This document shows positions 9,782 through 19,066 of a DNA stretch of 64,000 bases, piece by piece; positions within the stretch are counted from its first letter, which is position 1; every line of letters begins with the position of its first letter. The notes beneath the pieces were generated by a model, which was not told where the DNA came from, made no database searches, and saw only the letters and a program-made list of their open reading frames with translations. The DNA is from Confluentibacter flavum (GTDB lineage: Bacteria > Bacteroidota > Bacteroidia > Flavobacteriales > Flavobacteriaceae), in assembly GCF_002843175.1 (NCBI RefSeq), contig NZ_PJEO01000036.1:26932-90931 (forward strand), given 5' to 3'. The position numbers and the translations under genes were made by a program.

Positions 9782-10615
9782 ATGAAAAAAAATATAAATA
9801 AACCCAAAATATTAGTGCTTTCAAATTTAAAAAACTCCACTATTAACATATTGAAAAGTACGATAAGTTTAGCTAAAATGGTTGATGGAGATATCCAATT
9901 TTTCTATGTAAAAAAGCCTACAGAAATTGTAGAAAAGGATAATCAACTATCCGCAAACCGAGCTATTAACCAAGAGCACAATGTAATAGAAAATAAAATC
10001 CAAAATTTAATAAACCCTATTTCTAAAGATTATGGAGTAAGTATAAATTACAGTTACTCTTTTGGTAATGTGAAAAATGAAATTGATAAATATATTACGG
10101 AACATCAACCTGATATTATTGTATTAGGAAAAAAACAATCAAATTCATTAAGTTTTATTGGAGACAATATTACTGCTTTCATTTTAAAAAAATACCCTGG
10201 TATTGTTATGATAGCGGATAATCAAAATTATTTGGAACCAAATAAAGAATTATCATTAGGCCTACTTAATAATATAGAGCCATCGGTTAACAAGGACTTG
10301 TTAGAGCATTTGATAAGTTATACCCAAGAACCAATAAAATCATTTAAAATCATTAAAAACTCAAATACATTTAAAGAAACTGATATTACTTCAGATAAAA
10401 AAACCATTGAATATGTATTTGAGCATAATGATAATACCATCAAAAATCTTTCTAATTATTTATCAATAAATAATATTAACTTATTATATATGGATAGAGG
10501 AAATAAAAATTCAAAAAGCAAAAAAAGATTATTAAAATCTGAAATTAATGAGGTTCTAAAAAACCTTAATGTGTCACTCTTACTAACAGGTAATAGAGAA
10601 TACAACGTTGCTTAA
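9782..10615 (+). CDS. Universal stress protein (UspA-like)
   Basis: A 277-residue soluble protein. Residues about 8-145 show a Usp alpha/beta fold: strand KILVLSNL, then IEFFYVKK-like and PDIIVLGKKQ segments, and GIVMIAD. The usual G-x2-G-x9-G(S/T) ATP loop is not intact (GKKQSNSLSFIGDN), so nucleotide binding is doubtful. The C-terminal half (about 150-277) is a diverged second unit with DITSDKKTIEYVF and INLLYMDRG. It sits between a SulP gene (13 bases) and a carbonic anhydrase gene (44 bases). Usp-type proteins are often fused to or encoded beside transporters, so a role in regulating the carrier is a reasonable inference. Confidence 0.7.
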   Translation: MKKNINKPKILVLSNLKNSTINILKSTISLAKMVDGDIQFFYVKKPTEIVEKDNQLSANRAINQEHNVIENKIQNLINPISKDYGVSINYSYSFGNVKNEIDKYITEHQPDIIVLGKKQSNSLSFIGDNITAFILKKYPGIVMIADNQNYLEPNKELSLGLLNNIEPSVNKDLLEHLISYTQEPIKSFKIIKNSNTFKETDITSDKKTIEYVFEHNDNTIKNLSNYLSINNINLLYMDRGNKNSKSKKRLLKSEINEVLKNLNVSLLLTGNREYNVA

Positions 10616-10659
10616 ACAACGGTTGACACAAAGAATTAATTTAATTATAAAAATATATT

Positions 10660-11289
10660 ATGAAAGCACATACTAGAGAAACTCAGGCAACAATGACACC
10701 TCAAAAGTCATTGCAATATTTAAAAGAAGGTAATCAAAGATTTCAAAATAATTTAAAAGCCAACCGCAATTTATTAGAGCAGGTTAACGACACAAGTGAT
10801 GGTCAATTCCCTTTTGCAACCATTTTAAGTTGTATAGATTCCAGAGTATCGGCAGAATTGGTTTTCGACCAAGGTTTGGGAGATATTTTTAGCGTAAGGA
10901 TAGCTGGGAATTTTGTAAATGAAGATATTTTAGGAAGCATGGAATTTGCCAGTAAACTAGCGGGCACAAAACTAATTGTTGTTTTGGGACATACTAGTTG
11001 TGGGGCTGTAAAAGGCGCTTGCGACGACGCTAAATTAGGCAACTTAACAGCCATGCTTAGTAAAATAAAACCAGCGGTTAACGCTGTTACCGAACCATCG
11101 GATATTAGCAAGAGAAACTCTAAAAATTTGGAGTTTGTAGATAATGTATCCCACATGAATGTTAAACTAACCATAGATAGAATTCATGCTGAAAGCCCTA
11201 TCCTTTCTGAAATGGAGAAGAACGGAGAAATCATGATAATTGGAGCTATGTATGATATCAACACTGGGGAAGTAACATTTTTTGAATAA
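10660..11289 (+). CDS. Beta-carbonic anhydrase (SulP-cluster copy)
   Basis: A 209-residue enzyme interconverting CO2 and bicarbonate. The zinc ligands are visible: Cys58 in CIDSR, His111 and Cys114 in GHTSCGAVKGA, with the Asp60/Arg62 dyad. No signal peptide is apparent, so it should be cytoplasmic. Its position after a SulP carrier and Usp gene, and before an outer-membrane protein and another SulP, points to bicarbonate uptake and use, or pH control. A second, different beta-class enzyme lies at 30074-30700. The ATG at 10660 was chosen; an internal ATG at residue 12 is possible. Confidence 0.92.
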   Translation: MKAHTRETQATMTPQKSLQYLKEGNQRFQNNLKANRNLLEQVNDTSDGQFPFATILSCIDSRVSAELVFDQGLGDIFSVRIAGNFVNEDILGSMEFASKLAGTKLIVVLGHTSCGAVKGACDDAKLGNLTAMLSKIKPAVNAVTEPSDISKRNSKNLEFVDNVSHMNVKLTIDRIHAESPILSEMEKNGEIMIIGAMYDINTGEVTFFE

Positions 11290-11314
11290 AAACAGAAGAT
11301 TTTTTAAAAATATT

Positions 11315-11971
11315 ATGAAAAAGGAAATAAGTACGGTAGCGTTAATGTTATGTTTAACGCTACCTAACTTTTTAATGGCACAAGACAGTAATTTTGGCAA
11401 CTGGTTAATCTATTTTGGGAATAAGAAATTAGACTCTAAATGGAATATCCATCATGAAGTTCAATACCGAAACTACAATGCTATAGGCGATTTAGAACAA
11501 TTACTTTTAAGGACAGGTTTAGGATATACTTTTAACGAAGGAAAAAATAATGTTTTATTAGGGTATGGGTATATTCTATCTGAAAATTACATAAATAATA
11601 CAGATGACAAATTAAGCGTTAATGAGCATAGAATTTTTCAACAATTTATTTCTGTCCAAAACATCGGCTCAGTTAAGTTAAGCCATAGATACCGTTTTGA
11701 ACAACGCTTTATAGAAAATGATTTTAAAATGCGTTTCCGTTATTTCCTAAGTTTAAATATTCCTTTCAAAAGCACGAGCCCATTTTATTTTTCAGCTTAT
11801 AATGAATTATTTATAAATACGGAAAGTGCTGTTTTTGATAGAAACAGACTTTATGGTGGCATTGGATATCAATTAAGTGATAATATAAAATTCGAAGTCG
11901 GTTATATGAATCAGTTATTTGAGAGTAGTAATCGAGATCAATTAAATTTGATGACATTTATAAATTTCTAA
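11315..11971 (+). CDS. DUF2490 outer-membrane protein
   Basis: A 218-residue protein whose start is placed at the ATG at 11315, because that directly begins a signal peptide (KKEISTVALMLCLTLPNFLMA, cleaved before QDSNFGNW). The frame is open 11 codons further upstream from a TTG, but this would bury the signal. The mature part resembles DUF2490: short amphipathic strands such as WNIHHEVQYRNY, LLRTGLGYTF, SHRYRFEQRF and MRFRYFLSLN. A terminal phenylalanine suggests a small beta-barrel. It lies 25 bases after the carbonic anhydrase stop. The function of DUF2490 is unknown; an anion path across the outer membrane is a guess from context. Confidence 0.75.
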   Translation: MKKEISTVALMLCLTLPNFLMAQDSNFGNWLIYFGNKKLDSKWNIHHEVQYRNYNAIGDLEQLLLRTGLGYTFNEGKNNVLLGYGYILSENYINNTDDKLSVNEHRIFQQFISVQNIGSVKLSHRYRFEQRFIENDFKMRFRYFLSLNIPFKSTSPFYFSAYNELFINTESAVFDRNRLYGGIGYQLSDNIKFEVGYMNQLFESSNRDQLNLMTFINF

Positions 11972-12050
11972 AAATCAGTTAATATTAAGTTTAGATTTTT
12001 TTCTTTAAAATATTAAAAGTAAATTCGAGATAAATTAATCCAAAACTTAA

Positions 12051-13916
12051 TTGAAAAAACTATTTTCAAATATTAAAGGAGATGCCTTCGGTGGTATCAC
12101 TGCGGGAATAGTTGCATTGCCATTAGCATTAGCTTTTGGTGTGTCCTCCGGTTTAGGTCCAAGCGCGGGACTCTATGGTGCTATTTTTTTAAGTTTCTTT
12201 GCTGCACTTTTAGGAGGCACCAACACCCAAATTTCTGGTCCAACAGCACCAATGACTGCTGTAAGCATGGTTGTTATAGCTGGAATTATTGCTGTAAATG
12301 ATGGTGATATTGAAAAAGCATTACCTGTAATTTTAACGGTATTTCTACTATCTGGATTGATGCAAGTTGGTTTGGGAGCTTTAGGTCTTGGCAAGTATAT
12401 AAAATACATTCCATATCCTGTGGTTTCTGGTTTTATGACAGCAATTGGCGTTATAATATTAGTAACACAAATATTACCATCGATAGGTTATTATCCGAAT
12501 GAAGATACTGAATTTGTAAGTCAGTTTAAACCCCAAGCTGAAGAATTAATTCTAGAAAACATTTTGAAAGAAGAAGCTGAAGAAGGTATTTTAGTATTAG
12601 AAGACTTTAAAGAAACTATAAATAGAGCACAACTTATTACTGAAAACGATATTTTAAAAGAATCTAAAACACTTGCAAAAAATGAAGCTTCAGGCGTATT
12701 GGGCGCCCTCCAAGTATTGCCAAGAGCATTGCAGCAAATTAACTGGTTAGAATTGGTTTTAGCGCTTTCCACCATTTTTATTATTTATGGTTTTAAACGT
12801 ATTACAACGAAAGTGCCAAGTACATTAGTAGCCCTTGTTGTTGTATCGGGTGTAGCTATAGCTTTTGGGTTAAATTACAGACCTATTGAGGAGATTCCTA
12901 GCGGGATTCCCATACCAAATTTGGGTATTTTCACAAATTTCAACCTAACAAGCATAACACCTTATATATTTACAGCCTTAACATTGGCCTTGTTGGGAGC
13001 GATAGATTCACTTTTAACAAGTGTTGTTGCTGATAATATGACAAAAACCAAGCATAATCCCAATAAAGAATTGATTGGTCAAGGAGTTGGTAATAGTATT
13101 GGAGCCGTATTTGGTGGCCTTCCTGGTGCTGGTGCTACCATAAGAACGGTAGTAAATATTAATTCGGGTGGTAAAACAAAACTTTCTGGCATGATTGCAG
13201 GTATTATGCTCCTCATTATTTTGCTGGGCCTGGGTCCAGTAGCTTCAAAAATTCCTGCGGCTGTACTTGCAGGTATTTTAATCACCGTTGGTATTGGCGT
13301 TATGGATTATAAAGGACTTAAAGCCATTCCAAGTTTACCAAAGGATATTAAAATTGGGCCATTCAAATTAAGTTCTGAGGTATTGGTCATGATTGTTGTA
13401 TTGCTTTTATCTACTCTTTGGAATTTAGTATATGCTGTAGGTATTGGGTTGATAATTGCATCATTAATGTTTATGAAAAAAATAGGTGATTTGACTGCTG
13501 AACGTTCTAACGTCAAACCACTAAAAGAAGAAGAGGCTTGGAAAGATGAAATTGATTTTCCTAATAAATTAAAGGAAGAAGTTTTTATTAAGCATATTAA
13601 AGGGCCATTATTTTTTGGTTCAACTTCAGATTTCCAACAATTAGCCCTTCAAATTCCTGATACCGCTTCCGCTGTAATTATTAGATTGGGTAGAATGCAA
13701 TATATGGACCAGTCTGGTTTATATGCTATGGAAGACGTGCTGGTGGATTTAAAAAAGAAGAATATTAATGTATTATTTGTGGGCTTGTTAAAACAACCCA
13801 AATATATGATGGAACGTATCGATATTATTCCAGATTTAATCCCTAGAGAGCATATGTTTAATACATTTAAAGAATGTATGATCTGGATTAAAAACAACGT
13901 CAAAGATTTGGATTAA
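12051..13916 (+). CDS. SulP-family anion transporter with STAS domain (second copy, TTG start)
   Basis: A 621-residue SulP permease. The start is the TTG at 12051: a TAA stop lies immediately upstream in frame, and no ATG occurs before the transmembrane domain is well under way. Residues about 10-75 carry GITAGIVALPLALAFGVSSG and ISGPTAPMTAV. A hydrophilic insertion rich in Glu and Lys spans about residues 153-226, inside the membrane domain. The C-terminus is a full STAS domain (about 515-615: IKGPLFFGSTSDFQ and GRMQYMDQSGLYAMEDV). It ends the carbon cluster. It differs from the first copy in insertion and STAS length, so the two probably have distinct substrates or control. Confidence 0.85.
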   Translation: MKKLFSNIKGDAFGGITAGIVALPLALAFGVSSGLGPSAGLYGAIFLSFFAALLGGTNTQISGPTAPMTAVSMVVIAGIIAVNDGDIEKALPVILTVFLLSGLMQVGLGALGLGKYIKYIPYPVVSGFMTAIGVIILVTQILPSIGYYPNEDTEFVSQFKPQAEELILENILKEEAEEGILVLEDFKETINRAQLITENDILKESKTLAKNEASGVLGALQVLPRALQQINWLELVLALSTIFIIYGFKRITTKVPSTLVALVVVSGVAIAFGLNYRPIEEIPSGIPIPNLGIFTNFNLTSITPYIFTALTLALLGAIDSLLTSVVADNMTKTKHNPNKELIGQGVGNSIGAVFGGLPGAGATIRTVVNINSGGKTKLSGMIAGIMLLIILLGLGPVASKIPAAVLAGILITVGIGVMDYKGLKAIPSLPKDIKIGPFKLSSEVLVMIVVLLLSTLWNLVYAVGIGLIIASLMFMKKIGDLTAERSNVKPLKEEEAWKDEIDFPNKLKEEVFIKHIKGPLFFGSTSDFQQLALQIPDTASAVIIRLGRMQYMDQSGLYAMEDVLVDLKKKNINVLFVGLLKQPKYMMERIDIIPDLIPREHMFNTFKECMIWIKNNVKDLD

Positions 13917-13951
13917 CATTATAAAAATACAACTTAGAAAAGTTCGATTTT

Positions 13952-14962
13952 TTATTGGGCTTCGCGTATAAACGCTTCACATTTATCAACCATGTTTTTG
14001 CTTCCACAGACAAAAGGGACCCGTTGGTGTAATTCGGTTGGTTGAATGTCTAATATTCTGGTTAAACCATCACTGGCTTTCCCATCGGCCTGTTCTGCCA
14101 AAAAAGCTATTGGATTACACTCATATAACAATCGAAGTTTGCCTGGTTCTAACAAAGAACATTTTGGGTATAAATAAATGCCTCCTTTAATCATATTTCT
14201 ATGAAAATCGGACACCAAAGAACCTATGTATCTGGATGTATAGGGTCTGTCCCCTTCTTCTTTTTGGCAATATTTTATGTAATTTTTTATACCTTGCGGA
14301 AAATGAGTGTAATTACCTTCGTTTACAGAATATATTTTCCCATCGATTGGAAATTTCATGTTCGGGTGCGACAAGTAAAAGGATCCTATAGCAGGGTTTA
14401 ACGTAAATCCGTTAACACCATCTCCGGTAGTGTAAACCAACATAGTAGAAGTACCGTAAACAATATAACCAGCAGCCACTTGTTGGCTTCCCTTTTGTAA
14501 AAAATCATCTAGGGTTACTGGACTTCCTACAGGTGTTTTTCTTCTATAAATAGAAAAAATAGTGCCTACAGAAACATTAACGTCAATATTGGATGAGCCA
14601 TCCAACGGATCTATCAAAACTATGTACTTATTTTGATGGTTTTCATCCTGGCTATTTACCGAAATAAAATCGTCTTCCTCCTCGCTCGCAATACCACAAA
14701 CAATATTTCTATTGATTAATGTTTGAATAAATTTAATGTTTGCATAAACATCTAGTTTCTGCTGGTCTTCACCTTGAATATTTACATCCCCTGAAGCACC
14801 AATAATATCAACCAAACCAGCTTTATTCACCTCGTGATTTACTACTTTTGCTGCTAACCTTATTGAATTAAGGAGACTGGAAAGCTCTCCTGAAGAATAT
14901 TTAAAAGATGTTTGGTTTTCAATAATAAATTCTCCTAAAGTTTGTTTTTTATGAGCCATCAT
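13952..14962 (-). CDS. fbp: Class I fructose-1,6-bisphosphatase
   Basis: A 336-residue gluconeogenic enzyme hydrolysing fructose 1,6-bisphosphate to fructose 6-phosphate. The metal-binding motif [15 protein letters not shown] (about residues 115-128), the acidic EEEDD upstream and the C-terminal [18 protein letters not shown] are all present. The length is normal. It converges on the second SulP gene (35 bases between stops) and is divergent from the GNAT gene. Two adjacent ATG codons at 14957-14962 are both possible starts. Confidence 0.95.
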   Translation of the reverse strand: MMAHKKQTLGEFIIENQTSFKYSSGELSSLLNSIRLAAKVVNHEVNKAGLVDIIGASGDVNIQGEDQQKLDVYANIKFIQTLINRNIVCGIASEEEDDFISVNSQDENHQNKYIVLIDPLDGSSNIDVNVSVGTIFSIYRRKTPVGSPVTLDDFLQKGSQQVAAGYIVYGTSTMLVYTTGDGVNGFTLNPAIGSFYLSHPNMKFPIDGKIYSVNEGNYTHFPQGIKNYIKYCQKEEGDRPYTSRYIGSLVSDFHRNMIKGGIYLYPKCSLLEPGKLRLLYECNPIAFLAEQADGKASDGLTRILDIQPTELHQRVPFVCGSKNMVDKCEAFIREAQ

Positions 14963-15053
14963 ATAAGTGTTTATGTTTACAAATATCCAATATTTTTGGC
15001 TAACTACAACGTTTTCGCCGTAGATAAATTACTTTAAATATTGAACTTTAAGC

Positions 15054-15061
15054 TATCTTTG
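15054..15061 (+). promoter_or_regulatory. Promoter -7 box for the GNAT/aspartate kinase pair
   Basis: TATCTTTG matches TAnnTTTG and lies 18 bases before the ATG at 15080. The -33 region has only TTTA (15033-15036). Confidence 0.45.
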
Positions 15062-15079
15062 AAATAATCAAAATATATT

Positions 15080-15559
15080 ATGAGTTTTACAATAAGAAAG
15101 GCAAAAAAAAAAGATATGGCAGCAGTATTCCAACTCATTAAAGAGCTGGCTATATATGAAAAAGAACCTGATGCCGTAGAAATCACAATTAACGAACTAG
15201 AAAATGATGGCTTTGGCAAAGCACCTCAATTCGAATGTTTTGTTGGTGAAATAGACTCTAAAATTGAAGGCATTGCATTGTTTTATAACAGATATTCTAC
15301 TTGGAAAGGAAGAGCTTTACATCTTGAAGATTTAATAGTAAGAGAAGATAAAAGAGGTATGGGGCTCGGGACATCTCTTTTAAATGAAGTTATTAAATAT
15401 GGATATCATTTAGGCATAAAACGTATTAACTGGGAAGTATTGGATTGGAATGAACCAGCCATCTCTTTTTATGAAAAAAAAGGTGCTAAAGTGATGCGCG
15501 ATTGGGATGTGGTTCAACTTAGTGAACAAGGTATAAAAGATTATATTTCGAAATTATAG
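15080..15559 (+). CDS. GNAT-family N-acetyltransferase (diamine acetyltransferase-like)
   Basis: A 159-residue single-domain acetyltransferase. The acetyl-CoA pyrophosphate loop is KRGMGLGTSLLNEVI (about residues 93-107, R/Q-x-x-G-x-G/A form). LHLEDLIVREDKRG precedes it and NWEVLDWNEPAISFYEKKGA follows. This arrangement, with EPDAVEIT near the N-terminus, resembles the spermidine/diamine acetyltransferase (SSAT) group, so polyamines or a similar amine are likely substrates. Its stop is one base before the aspartate kinase start, so the two are co-transcribed. The substrate is not certain. Confidence 0.8.
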   Translation: MSFTIRKAKKKDMAAVFQLIKELAIYEKEPDAVEITINELENDGFGKAPQFECFVGEIDSKIEGIALFYNRYSTWKGRALHLEDLIVREDKRGMGLGTSLLNEVIKYGYHLGIKRINWEVLDWNEPAISFYEKKGAKVMRDWDVVQLSEQGIKDYISKL

Positions 15560-15560
15560 T

Positions 15561-16811
15561 ATGCAAGTATTTAAATTTGGTGGTGCTTCTGTAAAAGATG
15601 CAAGTGGTGTAAAAAATATGGCTTCGGTTCTACAAAAAGTAGGCTATAAAAACAAATTGATTGTGGTTTCTGCCATGGGAAAAACAACCAATGCCCTTGA
15701 GGTTGTTATCAATAATTATTTTGAAAATAAAAAAGAACTTCAAAGCGCCATTCAAGACGTAAAAAAATACCATAATGCCATTTTTCTGGATTTATTTGAT
15801 GATGAAAAACATGATTCCTTTAAAAAAATAGCGACATTTTTTGATGAATTGCGCAGCTTTTTAGAGATTAATAAATCTCCCGATTACAATTTTGTTTACG
15901 ACCAAGTTATAGGTTACGGTGAATTGGTTTCTACAGTCATTATAAGTGAATATTTAAACGATATTGGGATAAAAAATAATTGGATTGATGCTAGAGAGCA
16001 TATTAAAACTGATAATTATTATAGAAGAGGAAACGTAAATTGGGAAGATACACAAAGCCTAATTACAAGACATTTTAATAAATCTGTTTTAAATATTACC
16101 CAAGGGTTTATAGCTAGCGATGCCAACAATTTTACCACAACATTGGGTCGGGAAGGTAGCGATTATACAGCAGCCATTTATGCCTATTGCTTAAATGCCG
16201 AAAGCGTTACTATTTGGAAAGACGTACCAGGTGTTTTAAATGCCGACCCACGTTATTTCGAAAACGCTCAATTACTCAATAAAATATCCTATAGAGAAGC
16301 CATAGAATTAGCCTTTTACGGTGCTTCCGTTATTCATCCAAAAACATTACAACCTTTACAACAAAAGGAAATTCCGTTGTATGTTAAGTCGTTTTTAAAA
16401 CCTGAAGAACCCGGAACCATGGTTGGAAAAGAAATTACTTTAGAACCCAACATACCCTGTTTTATTGTTAAAAAAGACCAAGTTTTAATTTCATTATCAT
16501 CATTAGATTTTTCATATATAGTTGAAGAGAATATAAGCGAAATCTTTAGTCTGTTGCATACTTACAAAATGAAAGTAGATGTTATTCAAAATTCAGCGAT
16601 TAGTTTTTCTGTTTGTGTAGATAACATTTATAATAATCTTGAAAATTTGCTCCAACATTTAAAAGCTAAATTTAAGGTTACCTGCCATGAAAATGTATCG
16701 CTTTACACCATTAGGCACTATAATGAAAACGCCATCAATCAGTTAGAAAAAGGCAAAACCATCTTATTAAAACAACTAACCGAAGGCACTGTTCAAATAG
16801 TTACTAAATAG
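15561..16811 (+). CDS. Aspartate kinase (monofunctional)
   Basis: A 416-residue amino-acid kinase phosphorylating aspartate, the first step to lysine, threonine, methionine and diaminopimelate. FKFGGASVKD (residues 4-13) is the nucleotide-binding start; ITQGFIASD, LGREGSDYTAAIYA and WKDVPGVLNADPR mark the rest of the kinase domain. The region from about 300 holds a diverged ACT-like regulatory part (PCFIVKKDQVLISLSSLDF), so feedback control is possible. It begins one base after the GNAT stop. The reason for pairing with an acetyltransferase is not clear from sequence. Confidence 0.9.
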   Translation: MQVFKFGGASVKDASGVKNMASVLQKVGYKNKLIVVSAMGKTTNALEVVINNYFENKKELQSAIQDVKKYHNAIFLDLFDDEKHDSFKKIATFFDELRSFLEINKSPDYNFVYDQVIGYGELVSTVIISEYLNDIGIKNNWIDAREHIKTDNYYRRGNVNWEDTQSLITRHFNKSVLNITQGFIASDANNFTTTLGREGSDYTAAIYAYCLNAESVTIWKDVPGVLNADPRYFENAQLLNKISYREAIELAFYGASVIHPKTLQPLQQKEIPLYVKSFLKPEEPGTMVGKEITLEPNIPCFIVKKDQVLISLSSLDFSYIVEENISEIFSLLHTYKMKVDVIQNSAISFSVCVDNIYNNLENLLQHLKAKFKVTCHENVSLYTIRHYNENAINQLEKGKTILLKQLTEGTVQIVTK

Positions 16812-16923
16812 GTTTTTTGTTGATTTTTATTCTCTAAAACAAACTTGGTTTTTTAGAATTAAAACGAACGTAGTGGCCCTCCATAAAGTGATAAAAATGA
16901 AAAAAAATGATTAGGTTTGTGAC

Positions 16924-18753
16924 ATGTCTAAAAAAGAAGATGTAGGTTTAGTTTCGGCAAAAGAAATAGCCAAAGTAATAAACGTTGATAACTATGGTTT
17001 TATAGGAACGTTTATTGGTTGGATATTAATGAAGGTTTTAAAAATATCTACTATCAATAAATTCTACAGGAGAAATATGCATCTTGAAGGTGTTGAATTT
17101 TTGGATAGTATTTTAGAGGAGTTTAAAATTAAATTTGAAATCCCCGAAGAAGATTTAAAACGCTTGCCAAAAGATGGTGCTTACATTACGGTATCCAATC
17201 ATCCCCTTGGTGGTATTGATGGCATTTTACTTTTAAAATTAATGCTCGAACAGCGTAAGGATTTTAAAATCATTGCTAATTTTTTACTGCATCGTATAGA
17301 GCCCATGAAGCCTTATATTATGCCTGTAAATCCTTTTGAAGATAGAAAGGATGTAAAATCCAGTATCTCTGGTTTTAAAAACGCCATTTTGCATTTAAAA
17401 AATGGACATCCATTAGGTCTTTTCCCTGCTGGAGAAGTATCTACATACAGAGATGGCAAGTTAGTGATTGATAGACCTTGGGAAGAAGCTGCCATGAAAC
17501 TTGTAAAAAAAGCAGAGGTTCCTGTAGTACCTATTTATTTTCATGCTAAAAACAGCCGCTTATTTTATAAACTCTCCAAAATTAGTGACACCTTAAGAAC
17601 TGCCAAATTACCTTCGGAAGTATTATCACAAAAACGTCGTGTTATTAAGGTTAGAATTGGTAGGCCTATTTCGGTCGCCGATCAAAAAGAATACACGTCT
17701 CTTGAGGAGTTCTCAGAGTTTTTAAGACGAAAAACCTATATGCTTTCTAATATTTTTGAAGACAAATCGAAAATTTTAAACAATATTTCCTCGACACTAA
17801 AAACACCGAAAATCCCGAAACGAATAGTAACCCCTGTTAATGTAGACATTATGGAGAAAGAAGTTGAAGGACTCCGTAAAAATGATTCTAGACTTTTGCA
17901 AAGTAAAAGCTTTGAGGTGTTTTTTGCCAAACCTGACGATATTCCAAATATTCTAAGGGAAATTGGTAGGTTACGTGAAATCACGTTTAGAGAGGTTGGC
18001 GAAGGTACTAATGAATCTATAGATTTAGATGCATTTGACACCTATTATCACCACATGTTCCTTTGGGATAACGACAATAAATTAATTGCCGGTGCTTACA
18101 GAATGGGCTTAGGTTCCAAAATTTTTGAACGCTATGGCATTGATGGCTTTTATTTGCAGGATTTGTTTAGGTTTGAACCAGAGCTTTACAAAATGATGAG
18201 CCAATCCATAGAAATGGGTCGTGCATTTATTATTAAAGATTACCAACAAAAACCAATGCCTTTATTTTTACTTTGGAAAGGTATTGTGCATATTACATTG
18301 CGGCATCCAGAACATAAATTTTTAATTGGCGGCGTAAGCATTAGCAATCAGTTTTCAAATTTCTCGAAATCGCTGATGATTGAGTTTATGAAATCACATT
18401 ATTACGACCCATATATTGCCCAATACGTGCATCCAAAGAAAGAGTTTAAAGTAAAGCTTAAGGATGCCGATAAAGATTTTGTTTTTGATGAAACAGAGGC
18501 CGATTTAAATAAATTCGACAAGATTATTGACGAAATAGAACCCGGCGCATTGCGCTTACCGGTATTACTTAAAAAGTACATTAAACAAAACGCTCGTTTG
18601 GTAGCTTTTAATGTGGACCCTTTATTTAATAATTCAGTAGATGGCTTGATGTATATTAAAATTGCAGACTTACCCGAAAGCACCGTAAAACCTGTTATGG
18701 AAGAGTTTCAAGCTGAATTGGAGCGCAAGTTTGCGGAAAACAATGGGGATTAA
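16924..18753 (+). CDS. Bifunctional PlsC-GNAT acyltransferase (OlsF/GlsAB-like aminolipid synthase)
   Basis: A 609-residue fusion. Residues about 60-265 are a PlsC-type O-acyltransferase with SNHPLGGIDGILL as the active-site motif; His and Asp are five residues apart (H-x5-D), not the usual four. GLFPAGEVSTYRDGK and VPVVPIYFHAKNSR follow. Residues about 320-540 are an OlsB-like N-acyltransferase (REIGRLREITFREVGEGT, EMGRAFIIKDYQQKPMPLFLLWKGI, FLIGGVSIS). Fused enzymes of this layout make ornithine lipids in Serratia and Flavobacterium (OlsF); related pairs make glycine lipids in Bacteroides. It would therefore build an amino-acid lipid of the membrane. A TAGGTTTG box just upstream (16912-16919) would give an almost leaderless mRNA, but it lacks a -33 match. 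Confidence 0.82.
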   Translation: MSKKEDVGLVSAKEIAKVINVDNYGFIGTFIGWILMKVLKISTINKFYRRNMHLEGVEFLDSILEEFKIKFEIPEEDLKRLPKDGAYITVSNHPLGGIDGILLLKLMLEQRKDFKIIANFLLHRIEPMKPYIMPVNPFEDRKDVKSSISGFKNAILHLKNGHPLGLFPAGEVSTYRDGKLVIDRPWEEAAMKLVKKAEVPVVPIYFHAKNSRLFYKLSKISDTLRTAKLPSEVLSQKRRVIKVRIGRPISVADQKEYTSLEEFSEFLRRKTYMLSNIFEDKSKILNNISSTLKTPKIPKRIVTPVNVDIMEKEVEGLRKNDSRLLQSKSFEVFFAKPDDIPNILREIGRLREITFREVGEGTNESIDLDAFDTYYHHMFLWDNDNKLIAGAYRMGLGSKIFERYGIDGFYLQDLFRFEPELYKMMSQSIEMGRAFIIKDYQQKPMPLFLLWKGIVHITLRHPEHKFLIGGVSISNQFSNFSKSLMIEFMKSHYYDPYIAQYVHPKKEFKVKLKDADKDFVFDETEADLNKFDKIIDEIEPGALRLPVLLKKYIKQNARLVAFNVDPLFNNSVDGLMYIKIADLPESTVKPVMEEFQAELERKFAENNGD

Positions 18754-18935
18754 TCTTAACTCTCATCTATTGCTTAGAGTTTGCTGGATATATGGCAAAT
18801 CAACGCGTTGGAGATTTAGTCCCATTAGATTATGATTTAGGAAAATAATTGAATTTGGTAAATTCTTATAGTCGTTCAGAATAGTATGAAAACAAATTAA
18901 ATATTCTGTTTGCTGAAAAAGTCAATTTAGAAGTA
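18754..18935. other. Intergenic DNA with a possible gene remnant
   Basis: This is the first part of a 313-base gap. An open stretch near 18762-18848 reads LIYCLEFAGYMANQRV, then GDLVPLDYDLGK and a stop. It has protein-like composition but no full-length context, so it could be a decayed gene end. Nothing else is recognisable. Confidence 0.25.
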
Positions 18936-19036
18936 AATGTCACATTGAGCGTAGTCGAAATGCATTGGTAATCTGAATAATAAGGTTTCCGACTTTAGTT
19001 TATCTTGAGCGAAGCCGAAAGGTTCAAACTGACATT
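18936..19036. repeat. Small flavobacterial repeat with 7-bp terminal inverted repeats
   Basis: AATGTCA (18936-18942) and TGACATT (19030-19036) are inverted ends of a 101-base unit. Inside are two related segments, ATTGAGCGTAGTCGAAATG (18944-18962) and CTTGAGCGAAGCCGAAAGG (19004-19022), of the TTGAGCGnAGnCGAAA type that I recognise as dispersed in flavobacterial genomes. It looks like a MITE-like or palindromic intergenic repeat. Confidence 0.5.
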
Positions 19037-19066
19037 AAAGTTTATTTTTCTCTTTTAGTATAATCA

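Noticed and set aside
16912..16919. TAGGTTTG as a promoter giving a leaderless acyltransferase mRNA.
   Set aside because: The -7 match is exact, but no -33 box exists and the start would coincide with the ATG; evidence is too thin for a separate feature.
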